From Planctomycetota bacterium (GTDB lineage Bacteria; Planctomycetota; UBA1135; UBA2386), in the NCBI GenBank assembly GCA_016872675.1, contig VGZG01000030.1, forward strand, positions 1 to 40,274: a DNA stretch of 40,274 nucleotides. Direction: 5' to 3'. The position numbers were made by a program, and so were the translations under genes. The notes under the pieces were generated by a model. It did not search any database, was not told the origin of the DNA, and saw only the letters and a list, made by a program, of their open reading frames with translations. Shown piece by piece: positions 31,949 to 40,274 of this stretch (the first letter of the stretch is position 1; each line of letters starts with the position of its first letter).

Positions 31949-32216
31949 GGTGGCTCCTGAGGCGAACGCTGCTGCAAACTGCCGGCGGCAATGCCGCGAG
32001 GTCCGCGTCGCGGCCGTCGCCGCAGACAACGGCGCCGACCGCAGTTGGGTTCAGAGAGGGGCCGCGAAGTAAAGCCGGACCGGGCGGTGCCCGCAACCGT
32101 GCGGACAGCCGTCGACAGCGAGCGCGGCAGCGCCCGGCGGCGGGTGGCGACGCCTGCGCCGGTTGGCCGGCGGCAGCGTCGGACGGCTGGTCGCAGCGCC
32201 AGCCGGATGCCTCAAG

Positions 32217-33251
32217 TCACTGTGAGCGCCAGACTTCAGTCCGCTGCTTGGCGCGTTCGGCTGCCTGTTCGCGGAACTCGACGATGATCTTGTGGGCGCA
32301 GAGGTCGCGCAGTTGCTCTTGCACGGTCGGGTCGGCGAACGCGTCGTTCCGCGCTGGCGCGAACTGCGCCACCTTGGCGATGACGATGGCGCCGCGGTGC
32401 GGCGTCGGGTTCGACACCGCGCCCGCCGGGCCGGCGAGCGCGAACTCCCTCACCGACGCGAGTTCGGCCGCGAGTTTGTCGACCGCGATCTCGGCGCTGA
32501 CGCCGACCGCGTCCGGGTAGCGCTCGGCGAGCGCGCGGGCCGAGACATCCTCATTGCGCCACGCCGCGGCGGCAGCAGCCGCGTTCTTCTCGGCGTCGGG
32601 GCCGGAGAAGCGCGCCTGCACGATTGTCGCCATGCTGGGCCGCACGAACAGGTCGCGGTTGGCCTCGTACTCCTTCTGTAGCATGCCCGGCGTCAGGAAG
32701 TGGCGGGTCTGGCCCATCAGGCGGCGTCCGATCGCGAACTCCTCGGCGAGTTCGTAGAGCTTCTGGATGCGCTGCTCGCGCTGGTGCATCGGCCAAGTGC
32801 GGCCGACGCGCTTCAACTCGTCGCTGAACAGACTAAGGCTGCCGAGGTCGCGCACTTGCTCCTGACGGTCGCGCTCGAACTCGCGGCGCAGGATCTCGTC
32901 GAGTTGCTCCGGCGGCAACGGGCTCATCGTCTTCGCCGCCAGCGCAAGGCGGTAGCGATCGATCTCGCCGTCGAGCGTGCGCTCGAGCACGGCGAGTTCG
33001 TCCTCCGGCCGCACGCCGCCCTGCGCGCGCAGGGCGCGCAGGCGCGAGGCGGCGAGTGTGCGGATCTGGCTGGTCAGCAGGCCGCTGTCGTTGACGGTGG
33101 CGACCACGCCATCGACGGGCGCGCCGAGCGGTCGCTTCGGCGCCGGTTGCGGTGATTGCTGCGGCGCGGTCCCGGCGCCCGGATCCTGCGCCGACGCGGC
33201 CCCGATCAGGGTGACGAAGCCGAGCCAGAGTCCCGCCGTGACGCTGAACAT
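32217..33251 (-). CDS. Exported SurA-like chaperone / parvulin-type PPIase
   Basis: 344 residues. The signal peptide is FSVTAGLWLGFVTLIGAASA, then QD. VDGVVATVNDSGLLTSQI is the SurA N-terminal start (DxVVAVVND). The following 130 residues are helical and charged, as in the SurA chaperone module, with FLTPGMLQKEYEANRDLF before the parvulin-like part. The parvulin part (about 205-310: RPSMATIVQARFSG ... VSNPTPHRGAIVIAKVAQFAP) is degenerate, and isomerase activity is doubtful. It probably escorts outer-membrane or secreted proteins in the periplasm. The start at 33251 gives the signal peptide; a longer frame upstream is antisense to the leader of the SDR gene. Between this gene's stop and the 30425 gene's start there are 268 bp with no gene that I can see. 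Confidence 0.8.
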   Translation of the reverse strand: MFSVTAGLWLGFVTLIGAASAQDPGAGTAPQQSPQPAPKRPLGAPVDGVVATVNDSGLLTSQIRTLAASRLRALRAQGGVRPEDELAVLERTLDGEIDRYRLALAAKTMSPLPPEQLDEILRREFERDRQEQVRDLGSLSLFSDELKRVGRTWPMHQREQRIQKLYELAEEFAIGRRLMGQTRHFLTPGMLQKEYEANRDLFVRPSMATIVQARFSGPDAEKNAAAAAAAWRNEDVSARALAERYPDAVGVSAEIAVDKLAAELASVREFALAGPAGAVSNPTPHRGAIVIAKVAQFAPARNDAFADPTVQEQLRDLCAHKIIVEFREQAAERAKQRTEVWRSQ

Positions 33252-33363
33252 GCTGCGATGATGCGCGCGCGACCCGCCGCTGGCAACGGTCGGATCCGGC
33301 GCAGCCGGGACGCGCCGCGCGTCGCGGTTTGCTTTCCGCCGTGCGGCGGAGTTTCCTTCGCTC

Positions 33364-34113
33364 ATGGGACCCAACGCCGGAACGTGCGTCGTCGTCGGCG
33401 CCAGCTCGGGCATCGGCCTCGCCGTCGCCCGCCGCCTCGCCCAGTCTGGGCGCAAGGTGGCGATGCTGGCGCGTCGCGAGCGCGAGCTGATGGGGCAGGT
33501 CGCGACGACCAACGACGTGCTCGGCTTGCAGGCGGCTTGGGGCTACGTGCACGACGTCGCCGACTTCGCCGCCGTCGAGCCGCTGTTCGCCCGCATCGAA
33601 CAGGAACTCGGCCCGGTCGACGAGGTGCACTTCGTCGCCGGCGTGATGCCCGACGTCGCCATCGACGAGTTCGACCTCGGCAAGGACCGCCAGCAAGTCG
33701 AGGTCAACATGCTCGGCTGCATCGCCTGGGGCAACGCCGCGGCGCGGCGCTTCCGCGAGCGCAAGCGCGGATGCTTTGTCGGCGTGTCGTCGGTGGCTGG
33801 CGACCGCGGCCGCGTCGGCCGACCGGTCTACAACGCGAGCAAGGCCGGCATGGACTGCTATCTCGAGGCGCTGCGCAACCGGCTGTGGCGGCACGGGGTG
33901 CAGGTCACGACCATCCGCCCGGGCTTCGTCGAGACGCCGATGACGGCTGGGCTGCGGCTCAAGGGCGCGATCCCGGCCGACAAGGCCGCTGCGTTGATTC
34001 TGCGGGCGCGCGACCGTCGCAAGGCCGTTGCCTATGTGCCCGGCAAGTGGTGGCTGATCATGACGGTGATCAAGCTGATCCCTTCGTTCCTGTTCCGCCG
34101 CCTGTCGATCTGA
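33364..34113 (+). CDS. Short-chain dehydrogenase, DprE2-like
   Basis: 249 residues with a classical SDR layout: nucleotide motif VVVGASSGIGLAVARRLA near the N-terminus, the catalytic Ser in VGVSSVAGDRG, and YNASK with Tyr and Lys. The C-terminal tail WWLIMTVIKLIPSFLFRRLSI is hydrophobic and basic and resembles the tail of DprE2 (decaprenylphosphoryl-2-keto-erythro-pentose reductase) and other polyprenyl-linked SDRs. The next gene, 9 nt downstream, is a DprE1-like oxidase, which supports an epimerase pair that oxidises and then reduces a polyprenyl-phosphate sugar. The sugar itself is not known from the sequence. Confidence 0.85.
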   Translation: MGPNAGTCVVVGASSGIGLAVARRLAQSGRKVAMLARRERELMGQVATTNDVLGLQAAWGYVHDVADFAAVEPLFARIEQELGPVDEVHFVAGVMPDVAIDEFDLGKDRQQVEVNMLGCIAWGNAAARRFRERKRGCFVGVSSVAGDRGRVGRPVYNASKAGMDCYLEALRNRLWRHGVQVTTIRPGFVETPMTAGLRLKGAIPADKAAALILRARDRRKAVAYVPGKWWLIMTVIKLIPSFLFRRLSI

Positions 34114-34122
34114 GGCCCGACG

Positions 34123-35550
34123 ATGACCGACACGCCGGTGATCTCCTGGCGCGACGAGGACGTGCGCGGCTTTGGCATGGCAGTTGGCGGCCGCGCGCAG
34201 GTGCTGCGGCCGACGACGGCTGAGCAGGTGGCGGCGGCGTTTGCCGACGCGCGCGCGCGCGGCAAGGCGGTGGCGCTGCGCGGGGCTGGTTGCAGCTACG
34301 GCGACGCGGCGACAAACAACGGCGGGCTCGTGCTCGACCTGTCGCACATGAACCGGCTGCTCGACTTCGATCCGGCGACCGGCGTCGCGGTCTGCGAGCC
34401 GGGCGTCACGGTGCGCGATCTCTGGCGGCGCAGCGTCGCGCACGGCTTCTGGCCGCGCGTCGTCAGCGGCACCATGGCGGTGTCGATGGGCGGCGCTGCG
34501 GCGATGAACATCCACGGCAAGAACAACTTCGCGCTCGGCTCGTTCGGCGAGTGCGTGCGGTCGTTCGACCTGCTGACGCCGCGCGGCGAACTGGTGCATT
34601 GCACGCGCGCGTCGGCCCCGGATCTGTTCCACGCCGCGATTGGCGGCTTCGGCATGCTTGGCTGCATGACGCGGCTCGAGATCGAGACCAAGCGCGTGCA
34701 CTCGGGCCGCCTGCGCGTGTCGGCGATCGTCGCCAAGGACATCGAACACAACCTGCAGATCCTCGAGGACATGCGCGGCGAGGCCGACTATCTCGTGTCG
34801 TGGCTCGACCTGCACGGCAAGGGCGCTGAGCTCGGCCGCGGCCTGATGCATCGCGCCGACCAGCTGCGGCCCGGCGAGGATCCCGACGGCCTGCGCTTCC
34901 TCGATCCGACGCTGCAGGACGTGCCGCCCAATCTCTTCGGCGTGGTGCCCAAGGGCTGGCTGTGGCCGGGCATGTGGGCGGCGGTGCACGTCGGGCAGGT
35001 GGGGCTGGTCAACTGGCTGAAGTTCCGGGCCGGCTTCACCGAGGCGCGCAACTCGCCGTACCTGCAGACGCACGGCGCGTTCCACTTCCTGCTCGACTAC
35101 GTGCCGCGCTGGCAGTGGATGACCAAGCCCGGCGGCCTGATCCAGTTCCAACCGTTCGTGCCCAAAGCCGAGGGCGCGCGCGTGCTGCGCGCGGTGATCG
35201 AGAAGAGCCAGGCCGCCGGCCACGTGCCGTACCTCGGTGTGCTCAAGCGCCACCGGCCAGACCCGTTCCTGATGACGCACGCGGTCGACGGCTACTCGCT
35301 GGCGATGGACTTTGCGGTCAGCGCGCGCAAGTCGCGCCGCGACTCGCTGTGGCGTCTGTGTCAGGAACTCGCCGAGATCGTGCTCGCCGCCGGCGGCCGC
35401 TTCTACTACGCCAAGGACGCGACGCTGCTGGCATCATCGTTCCCGCGCGTGCACGGCGAGGGCGCGGTCGCGGCCTTCCGCGCGCAGAAGGCCAAGTGGG
35501 ATCCGGATCGCTTGCTGCAGACTGATTTGTCGCGCCGGCTCGGCGTTTGA
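34123..35550 (+). CDS. FAD-linked oxidase, DprE1-like
   Basis: 475 residues. The FAD-binding type 4 domain begins with RPTTAEQVAAAFADARARGK and ALRGAGCSYGDAATNNGG, followed by SGTMAVSMGGAAAMNIHGKN and GSFGECV, which fit DprE1 of mycobacteria closely. The C-terminal substrate domain also fits: VPYLGVLKRH, DGYSLAMDFAV and GGRFYYAKDATLL. Lys431 corresponds to the catalytic Lys418 of the Mycobacterium tuberculosis enzyme. Ala394 stands at the position of its Cys387, the residue attacked by benzothiazinones. DprE1 oxidises decaprenylphosphoryl-ribose at C2 and DprE2 then reduces it to the arabinose form. Whether this organism makes arabinose or another sugar by this route is unknown. RBS-like GAGG precedes the ATG. 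Confidence 0.87.
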   Translation: MTDTPVISWRDEDVRGFGMAVGGRAQVLRPTTAEQVAAAFADARARGKAVALRGAGCSYGDAATNNGGLVLDLSHMNRLLDFDPATGVAVCEPGVTVRDLWRRSVAHGFWPRVVSGTMAVSMGGAAAMNIHGKNNFALGSFGECVRSFDLLTPRGELVHCTRASAPDLFHAAIGGFGMLGCMTRLEIETKRVHSGRLRVSAIVAKDIEHNLQILEDMRGEADYLVSWLDLHGKGAELGRGLMHRADQLRPGEDPDGLRFLDPTLQDVPPNLFGVVPKGWLWPGMWAAVHVGQVGLVNWLKFRAGFTEARNSPYLQTHGAFHFLLDYVPRWQWMTKPGGLIQFQPFVPKAEGARVLRAVIEKSQAAGHVPYLGVLKRHRPDPFLMTHAVDGYSLAMDFAVSARKSRRDSLWRLCQELAEIVLAAGGRFYYAKDATLLASSFPRVHGEGAVAAFRAQKAKWDPDRLLQTDLSRRLGV

Positions 35551-35569
35551 GCGGTTGCGCCGACGGCCC

Positions 35570-35598
35570 TTGAGGATGAGGCGATTCGCCCGTATTCT
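35570..35598 (+). promoter_or_regulatory. Sigma-70-like promoter of the DEAD-box gene
   Basis: TTGAGG (35570-35575) and TATTCT (35593-35598) stand exactly 17 bp apart, each matching 4 of 6 consensus bases. Transcription would start near 35605, leaving a leader of about 245 nt. The -35 lies 20 nt after the stop of the DprE1-like gene. Confidence 0.5.
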
Positions 35599-35604
35599 CC
35601 GCCC

Positions 35605-35850
35605 GTCGATGGGTGCCCCGGGCGCCCTGTGCATCGGCCGGCCCTCGTTGGGCCGTCCTCAAGTCGAGGCGCCAAGACGCCGATGCCAGGGAAGCCGTGC
35701 CAAGCACGGTGTCCGGCGAATGCCACGCCCGTCCGCCGCGCGCCGACCATGCCGGTCGCCGCGGGCCGCGCGACGCGGCACGACCGTCGCATTGACTTCC
35801 CTAGGCGCTGACCGGCCCCCTGCCGGCCCGCGCGAACGAGAACTGACTAC
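35605..35850 (+). promoter_or_regulatory. Long, hairpin-rich 5' leader of the DEAD-box helicase gene
   Basis: No gene was recognised in this stretch on either strand. It can form successive hairpins: GGGTGCC/GGCGCCC (35611-35627), CGGCCC/GGGCCG with a TCGTT loop (35639-35655), CCGTGC/GCACGG with a CAA loop (35695-35709) and CCGGC/GCCGG near 35812-35827 just before the start codon. Long structured leaders occur on cold-induced DEAD-box genes, which makes autoregulation or temperature control possible. No match to a named riboswitch could be confirmed by eye. Confidence 0.4.
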
Positions 35851-37083
<1,233 letters not shown>

Positions 37084-37278
37084 CGTCCAGGGTCTGGCGC
37101 TCCTCGCGCTCCGGTCCGCGTCTGGCCATGACCGCGGCCGCCGACGAGACGAAGCCGCGCGCGAACGTCGTCGCGGCGTTCGGATCGAGCAGCTTGCTGC
37201 GCCGTCACGGCAGGCAACGCCCCGCGGCGCGTAAGCGCGCATCACCGCAGGAATGGCTACTTTCGCTGGCGCAGCGAC

Positions 37279-38049
37279 TCAGCCGAGGATCGCGCGCGCC
37301 TGCGCCGCCGGGTCGCTGGCTTGCACCAGCGAGCGGAACACCGCGTCGAGCCGCGCATCGGCGGCAGCGCCGGCGTGGCTGCGCAGCTCGGCGGCCGTGC
37401 CGCACGCGAGCAGCTTGCCTTTGTCGAGCACGGCGATGCGGTCGGCGCTCTGTTCGACGACGTCGAGCAGGTGGCTGCAGTGCAGCACTGCGCCGCCGCG
37501 GTCGGCGAAGGCGCGCATCAGCTCCTTGACGACCAGCGTCGTGGTGACGTCGAGGCCGGACAGCGGCTCGTCGAACACCAGGAGCTTTGGCTCGGTCAGC
37601 AGCGCGCCGGCGATCGAGACCTTCTGCAGCATGCCCTTGCTGAAGCCGACCATCGGGTCGTCGCCGCGCGCCAGCAGGCCGAAGCCGTCGAGCAGCCGCT
37701 TGCCGCGCGTGCGGATCGCCGCTTCGTCGACGTCGAACAGCTGGCCCTTGAGCCGCAGAAACTCCCACGGCGTCAGCGTCTCGTGCAGCCGCGCGACCTC
37801 GGGCAGGTAGCCGATGCGGCGGCGCGCTTGCGTCGGATCGGCGAGCGCGTCGACGCCGTCGACGGTGACCGCGCCGGCGTCCGGGCGCAGCAGGCCGACG
37901 AGGCACTTCACCGTCGTCGACTTGCCAGCGCCGTTGGGGCCGAGCAACGCCAGGATCTCGCCCGGCGCGATGGCGAGGTCGAGCCCGTGCAGGGCGACGA
38001 ACGCGCCGTAGGTCTTGCGCAGGCCGGAGAGGCGCAGCATCGCGGCCAT
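37279..38049 (-). CDS. ABC transporter ATP-binding protein without an adjacent permease
   Basis: 256 residues with Walker A GPNGAGKST, signature variant FSKGMLQKV, Walker B LLVFDEPLSGLDV and the switch His in LHCSHLLD. It is of the ABC-2 exporter type (CcmA/NatA-like). Unlike the operon at 12278, no permease gene is next to it in the window, so it must work with a partner encoded elsewhere. The ATG at 38049 (MAAML) is used; the ATG at 38040 (MLRLSG) is equally possible. It is divergent from the sugar dehydrogenase gene 57 bp away. The 195 bp between it and the convergent helicase gene contain only a short frame from 37128 that runs into this gene's antisense strand. Confidence 0.92.
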   Translation of the reverse strand: MAAMLRLSGLRKTYGAFVALHGLDLAIAPGEILALLGPNGAGKSTTVKCLVGLLRPDAGAVTVDGVDALADPTQARRRIGYLPEVARLHETLTPWEFLRLKGQLFDVDEAAIRTRGKRLLDGFGLLARGDDPMVGFSKGMLQKVSIAGALLTEPKLLVFDEPLSGLDVTTTLVVKELMRAFADRGGAVLHCSHLLDVVEQSADRIAVLDKGKLLACGTAAELRSHAGAAADARLDAVFRSLVQASDPAAQARAILG

Positions 38050-38106
38050 CTTGACCGCGCACTCGGGCCTACGCCAGCCGCTGACCGCCGCTATCCTGCC
38101 CCCCAG

Positions 38107-39360
38107 ATGCGCGTCCTCACGACCCCGGTCCTTCTCCTCGCCGTCGCGGCGCCGCTCGTCGCGCAGGACGACGCCCCGCAGCTTGCTGCCGGCCCGGCGA
38201 TCGCCTTCGTCGACGCGTTCCCCGGTCATCCCGGCTTCGATCGGCCGCTGTACGTCGCGTTCACTTCGACCGATCCGGCGCACGCCTACGTGTGCACGCA
38301 GCCGGGTCGCGTGTTCGCGGTGCCGCGCGCGGGCGAGCAGCAGGGCGCGGGCCGGTTGTTCCTCGACATGAGTAAGGTCGTGTTCACCGACAACTGGGAG
38401 GAGGGTCTGCTCGGTTTCCAGTTCGATCCCAAGTACGCCGACAACGGCCACGTCTGGGTCTGCTGGTCGGAGCAGAAGGACGGCCTGACCGGGACGATGG
38501 GCAACGGCAAGGTCGCCAAGTCCAACCGCCAGTCGATCGTCGCGCGCTACACCGCGCGCAAGACCGACGCCGGCCCCGTCGTCGACCTCGCCAGCGAACT
38601 GCGCGTGCTCGAGGTCTTCCAGCCGTTCGGCAACCACAACGGCGGCACCATCGAGTTCGGCCCCGACGGCATGCTGTACATCGCGTTCGGCGACGGCGGC
38701 GCTGCCAACGATCCGTTCCTCAACGCGCAGAGCCGCGCCAACCTGCTCGGCAAGGTGCTGCGCCTCGACGTGCGCGCGGCGACTGCCGAGAAGCCGTACG
38801 CGATTCCGGCCGACAACCCGTGGCCGCAGACCGAGGGCGTGCGGCCGGAGATCTGGTGCTACGGCCTGCGCAATCCGTGGCGCATCAGCTTCGACCGCGC
38901 CAACGGCGACCTGTGGTGCGGCGATGTCGGCCAGAACCGGCTCGAGGAGGTAGATCGGCTGGTGAAGGGCGGCAACTACGGCTGGAACGCCTACGAAGCC
39001 GACGAGGTGTTCAAGCTGCGCAAGGGCCGGGACGTGCCTGCCGACGCCATCGCGGCGGTCGCTAGCTACTCGCACAGCGAGGGCCTGTCGATCACCGGCG
39101 GCTACGTCTACCGCGGCACGAAGATCGCCGGGCTCGACGGCTGGTTCGTCTACGGCGACTTCATGACGCTGCGCATGTGGGCGTGCAAGGAGGACCGGCA
39201 GGGCGGCAAGCACCAGGTCGTGCGGCTGGCCGGGGCGCCGCAGCAGATCGCCAGTTTCGGGGAAGAGCCCGACGGCGAACTGCTGGTCGCCGGCTTCGAC
39301 GGCAAGAAGGGGCGGGTCTGGCGCATCGCGTCGGCCAGCAAGCAGGATGGTGGCGACTGA
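38107..39360 (+). CDS. PQQ-dependent sugar dehydrogenase-like (GSDH fold), exported
   Basis: 417 residues. The signal peptide is RVLTTPVLLLAVAAPLVAQ. The mature part is a six-bladed propeller of the soluble glucose/aldose dehydrogenase family: EEGLLGFQFDPKYADNG, the His-containing FGNHNGGTIEFGPDGMLYI, FGDGG, GLRNPWRISFD, GDVGQNRLEEVD and GGNYGWN. These match the catalytic His, the PQQ/calcium contacts and the conserved Arg. It would oxidise a sugar in the periplasm and pass electrons on. Many planctomycete relatives have no confirmed PQQ dependence, so substrate and cofactor are inferred. Followed 38 nt later by the TonB-domain gene. Confidence 0.87.
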   Translation: MRVLTTPVLLLAVAAPLVAQDDAPQLAAGPAIAFVDAFPGHPGFDRPLYVAFTSTDPAHAYVCTQPGRVFAVPRAGEQQGAGRLFLDMSKVVFTDNWEEGLLGFQFDPKYADNGHVWVCWSEQKDGLTGTMGNGKVAKSNRQSIVARYTARKTDAGPVVDLASELRVLEVFQPFGNHNGGTIEFGPDGMLYIAFGDGGAANDPFLNAQSRANLLGKVLRLDVRAATAEKPYAIPADNPWPQTEGVRPEIWCYGLRNPWRISFDRANGDLWCGDVGQNRLEEVDRLVKGGNYGWNAYEADEVFKLRKGRDVPADAIAAVASYSHSEGLSITGGYVYRGTKIAGLDGWFVYGDFMTLRMWACKEDRQGGKHQVVRLAGAPQQIASFGEEPDGELLVAGFDGKKGRVWRIASASKQDGGD

Positions 39361-39398
39361 ACCGCCCCGGATCGGTTAGCGTTTCCGCCCCCCCGATC

Positions 39399-40061
39399 GT
39401 GCGTCCTGCTGCCTATCTGTACCTGTCATGCGTCATGCATGGCGCCGCCGTCACGGCGGCGCTGGGGTTCAGCGCGTATGTGGGCAGCCGGACGACGTTG
39501 ACGCCGCCGTTGGTGCAGGTGCATCCGTCCGAGCCGAGCGCGCCGAGCGCCGCCGCGGCGATGGTGCAGCCCCCCGTCGTCGTCGAGGCGGTGATGGACG
39601 AGCCGGTCGCCGAAGTGTGCGAGGCCGGCGAGTTGGCGCGCGAGTTCGCGGCTCCGGTCGCCGAGACCGAGATCAGGATGCCAGCGCCGCCGCCGACCAT
39701 GCAGCGCATCGCGAAGGCGTCGCCGCCACCGCCCGCTGAGGCGCCGGCCGCCGCGCCCGCCGCGCCGCAGCCGTGGGTCGAGGCCATTCCGGTCGCCGCC
39801 AACGAGCCGCCGCGATTCCCCGAGTCGGAGCGCGTCGCCGGCCGCGAAGACGCGGTCGTTGTCGCGATCACCGTCGACGATCGCGGCGCGGTGCTCGACG
39901 TCGCACTGCGGCAGGCATCGCGCTTCGCCGCGTTCAATCGCGAGGCCCTGCGCGCTGCGCGCGGCTGGCGCTTCGAGCCGGCGCGCCATCACGGCGTGGC
40001 GGTGATGACGACGTTCGACAAGCGCATCGAGTTCCGCCTCGAACCCGCCAGACGAGGCTGA
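39399..40061 (+). CDS. TonB C-terminal domain protein
   Basis: 220 residues if the GTG at 39399 is the start; an ATG at 39435 would give a shorter protein lacking the front of the membrane segment. One hydrophobic segment (AAYLYLSCVMHGAAVTAALG) anchors it. A Pro/Ala-rich region (PAPPPTMQRI, PPPPAEAPAAAPAAPQPW) spans the periplasm. The C-terminal 80 residues are a TonB domain (VAITVDDRGAVLDVALRQAS, FNREALRAARGWRFEPARH). TonB-type proteins transmit proton-motive force to outer-membrane receptors. No ExbB/ExbD gene is in view. Confidence 0.82.
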   Translation: MRPAAYLYLSCVMHGAAVTAALGFSAYVGSRTTLTPPLVQVHPSEPSAPSAAAAMVQPPVVVEAVMDEPVAEVCEAGELAREFAAPVAETEIRMPAPPPTMQRIAKASPPPPAEAPAAAPAAPQPWVEAIPVAANEPPRFPESERVAGREDAVVVAITVDDRGAVLDVALRQASRFAAFNREALRAARGWRFEPARHHGVAVMTTFDKRIEFRLEPARRG

Positions 40062-40092
40062 TCCCTCGGTCGGCCCGCAGCTAGAAGTGCGC

Positions 40093-40274
40093 TCAGCCGG
40101 GGAAGCGCACGCCGAGACCGGCGAGCAGCTGCTCGCAGCGCTCGTACATGCGTTCCCAGCGCCACGTCGCGCGCACCCAGTCGGCTGCCAGTTGGCCGCC
40201 GGCGCGCGCCGCCGCCGGGTCGGCGAACCAGCGCGCGACCGCTGCGACCGTGGCCGCGGCGCCGTCGGCGATCG
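40093..40274 (-). CDS. C-terminal end of a probable GT4-type glycosyltransferase (partial)
   Basis: The minus frame is open from the window edge to a TGA at 40095-40093 and gives about 60 residues: IADGAAATVAAVARWFADPA, then GQLAADWVRATWRWERMYER and a short tail. The pattern of helices and the W-E-R-M segment are typical of the end of glycosyltransferase family 4 proteins (small-residue helix, then V-x-x-x-W/F-x-W-E). The N-terminal part and the donor-binding motifs are outside the window, so the assignment is tentative. Confidence 0.6.
   Translation of the reverse strand, partial: IADGAAATVAAVARWFADPAAARAGGQLAADWVRATWRWERMYERCEQLLAGLGVRFPG

Noticed and set aside
35690-35715. Resemblance to a cobalamin riboswitch core (AGGGAA followed by GGTG and TCCGG)
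   Set aside because: The order and spacing of the remaining conserved boxes do not fit, the downstream gene is a helicase, and in GC-rich DNA these short words arise easily.
37128-37529. Plus-strand frame between the helicase and the ABC ATPase
   Set aside because: Only the first 50 codons lie in intergenic DNA; the rest is antisense to the ABC gene and no domain is visible.

Overview
The window is a very GC-rich chromosomal segment, densely packed on both strands, with no insertion sequence, phage gene or CRISPR array that I can recognise. Several features fit a motile member of the Planctomycetota, although this is inference from protein style and not a taxonomic assignment. They are large secreted proteins sharing a C-terminal module, a GldA / GldF-GldG fusion / DUF4340 operon, an alpha-toroid repeat protein with a TonB-like N-terminus, a TlpA-like protein with a long helical N-terminal region, and a flagellin.

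Layout. 1-2.6 kb: end of an OsmC-family gene, an unknown protein with a C-terminal zinc ribbon framed by GTGTCATC repeats, a less GC-rich patch with a small ORF, and tRNA-Gly(CCC). 2.7-7 kb: a secreted protein, a DUF1275 membrane protein fused to a STAS-like domain, and an ArnT/GT39-like membrane glycosyltransferase. 7-12 kb: a PKD-repeat secreted protein, a secreted N-formylglutamate-amidohydrolase-like/Calx-beta/LamG protein and a lipoprotein. 12.3-17.3 kb: the ABC operon (ATPase, permease-GldG fusion, DUF4340 protein carrying a GspG-like domain). 17.5-18.6 kb: an exported TlpA/thioredoxin-like protein whose active site is split by an in-frame TGA. 19-25.6 kb: tRNA-Phe(GAA) and two divergent operons for lipid modification (two CFA-type methyltransferases, DUF1295, desaturase, FAD oxidoreductase, DUF1365). 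25.6-29 kb: ribF, def, a TPR protein and rpsT. 29-32 kb: flagellin, a decayed copy of an alpha-toroid protein, and the intact copy. 32-37 kb: a SurA-like chaperone, a DprE2-like SDR with a DprE1-like oxidase, and a DEAD-box helicase behind a long structured leader. 37-40.3 kb: an ABC ATPase, a PQQ-type sugar dehydrogenase, a TonB-domain protein and the end of a glycosyltransferase.

The most important observation is the TlpA-like gene. Read as two ORFs it looks broken. Both halves are in the same frame, and the TGA at 18246-18248 falls exactly on the first cysteine of the thioredoxin CGPC motif, giving W-U-G-P-C. A perfect 7-bp hairpin with a GGUC loop lies 31 nt downstream of the TGA, which fits a bacterial SECIS element. 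I therefore annotate it as one exported selenoprotein of 386 residues with Sec262. No selenocysteine-synthesis gene lies in the window, so the call predicts selA, selB, selC and selD elsewhere in the genome.

Second-tier observations are the GspG-like domain inside the DUF4340 protein, the divergent lipid-modification locus, the DprE1/DprE2-like pair with Ala at the benzothiazinone-reactive Cys position, the DUF1275-STAS fusion, and the secreted amidohydrolase-like multidomain protein.
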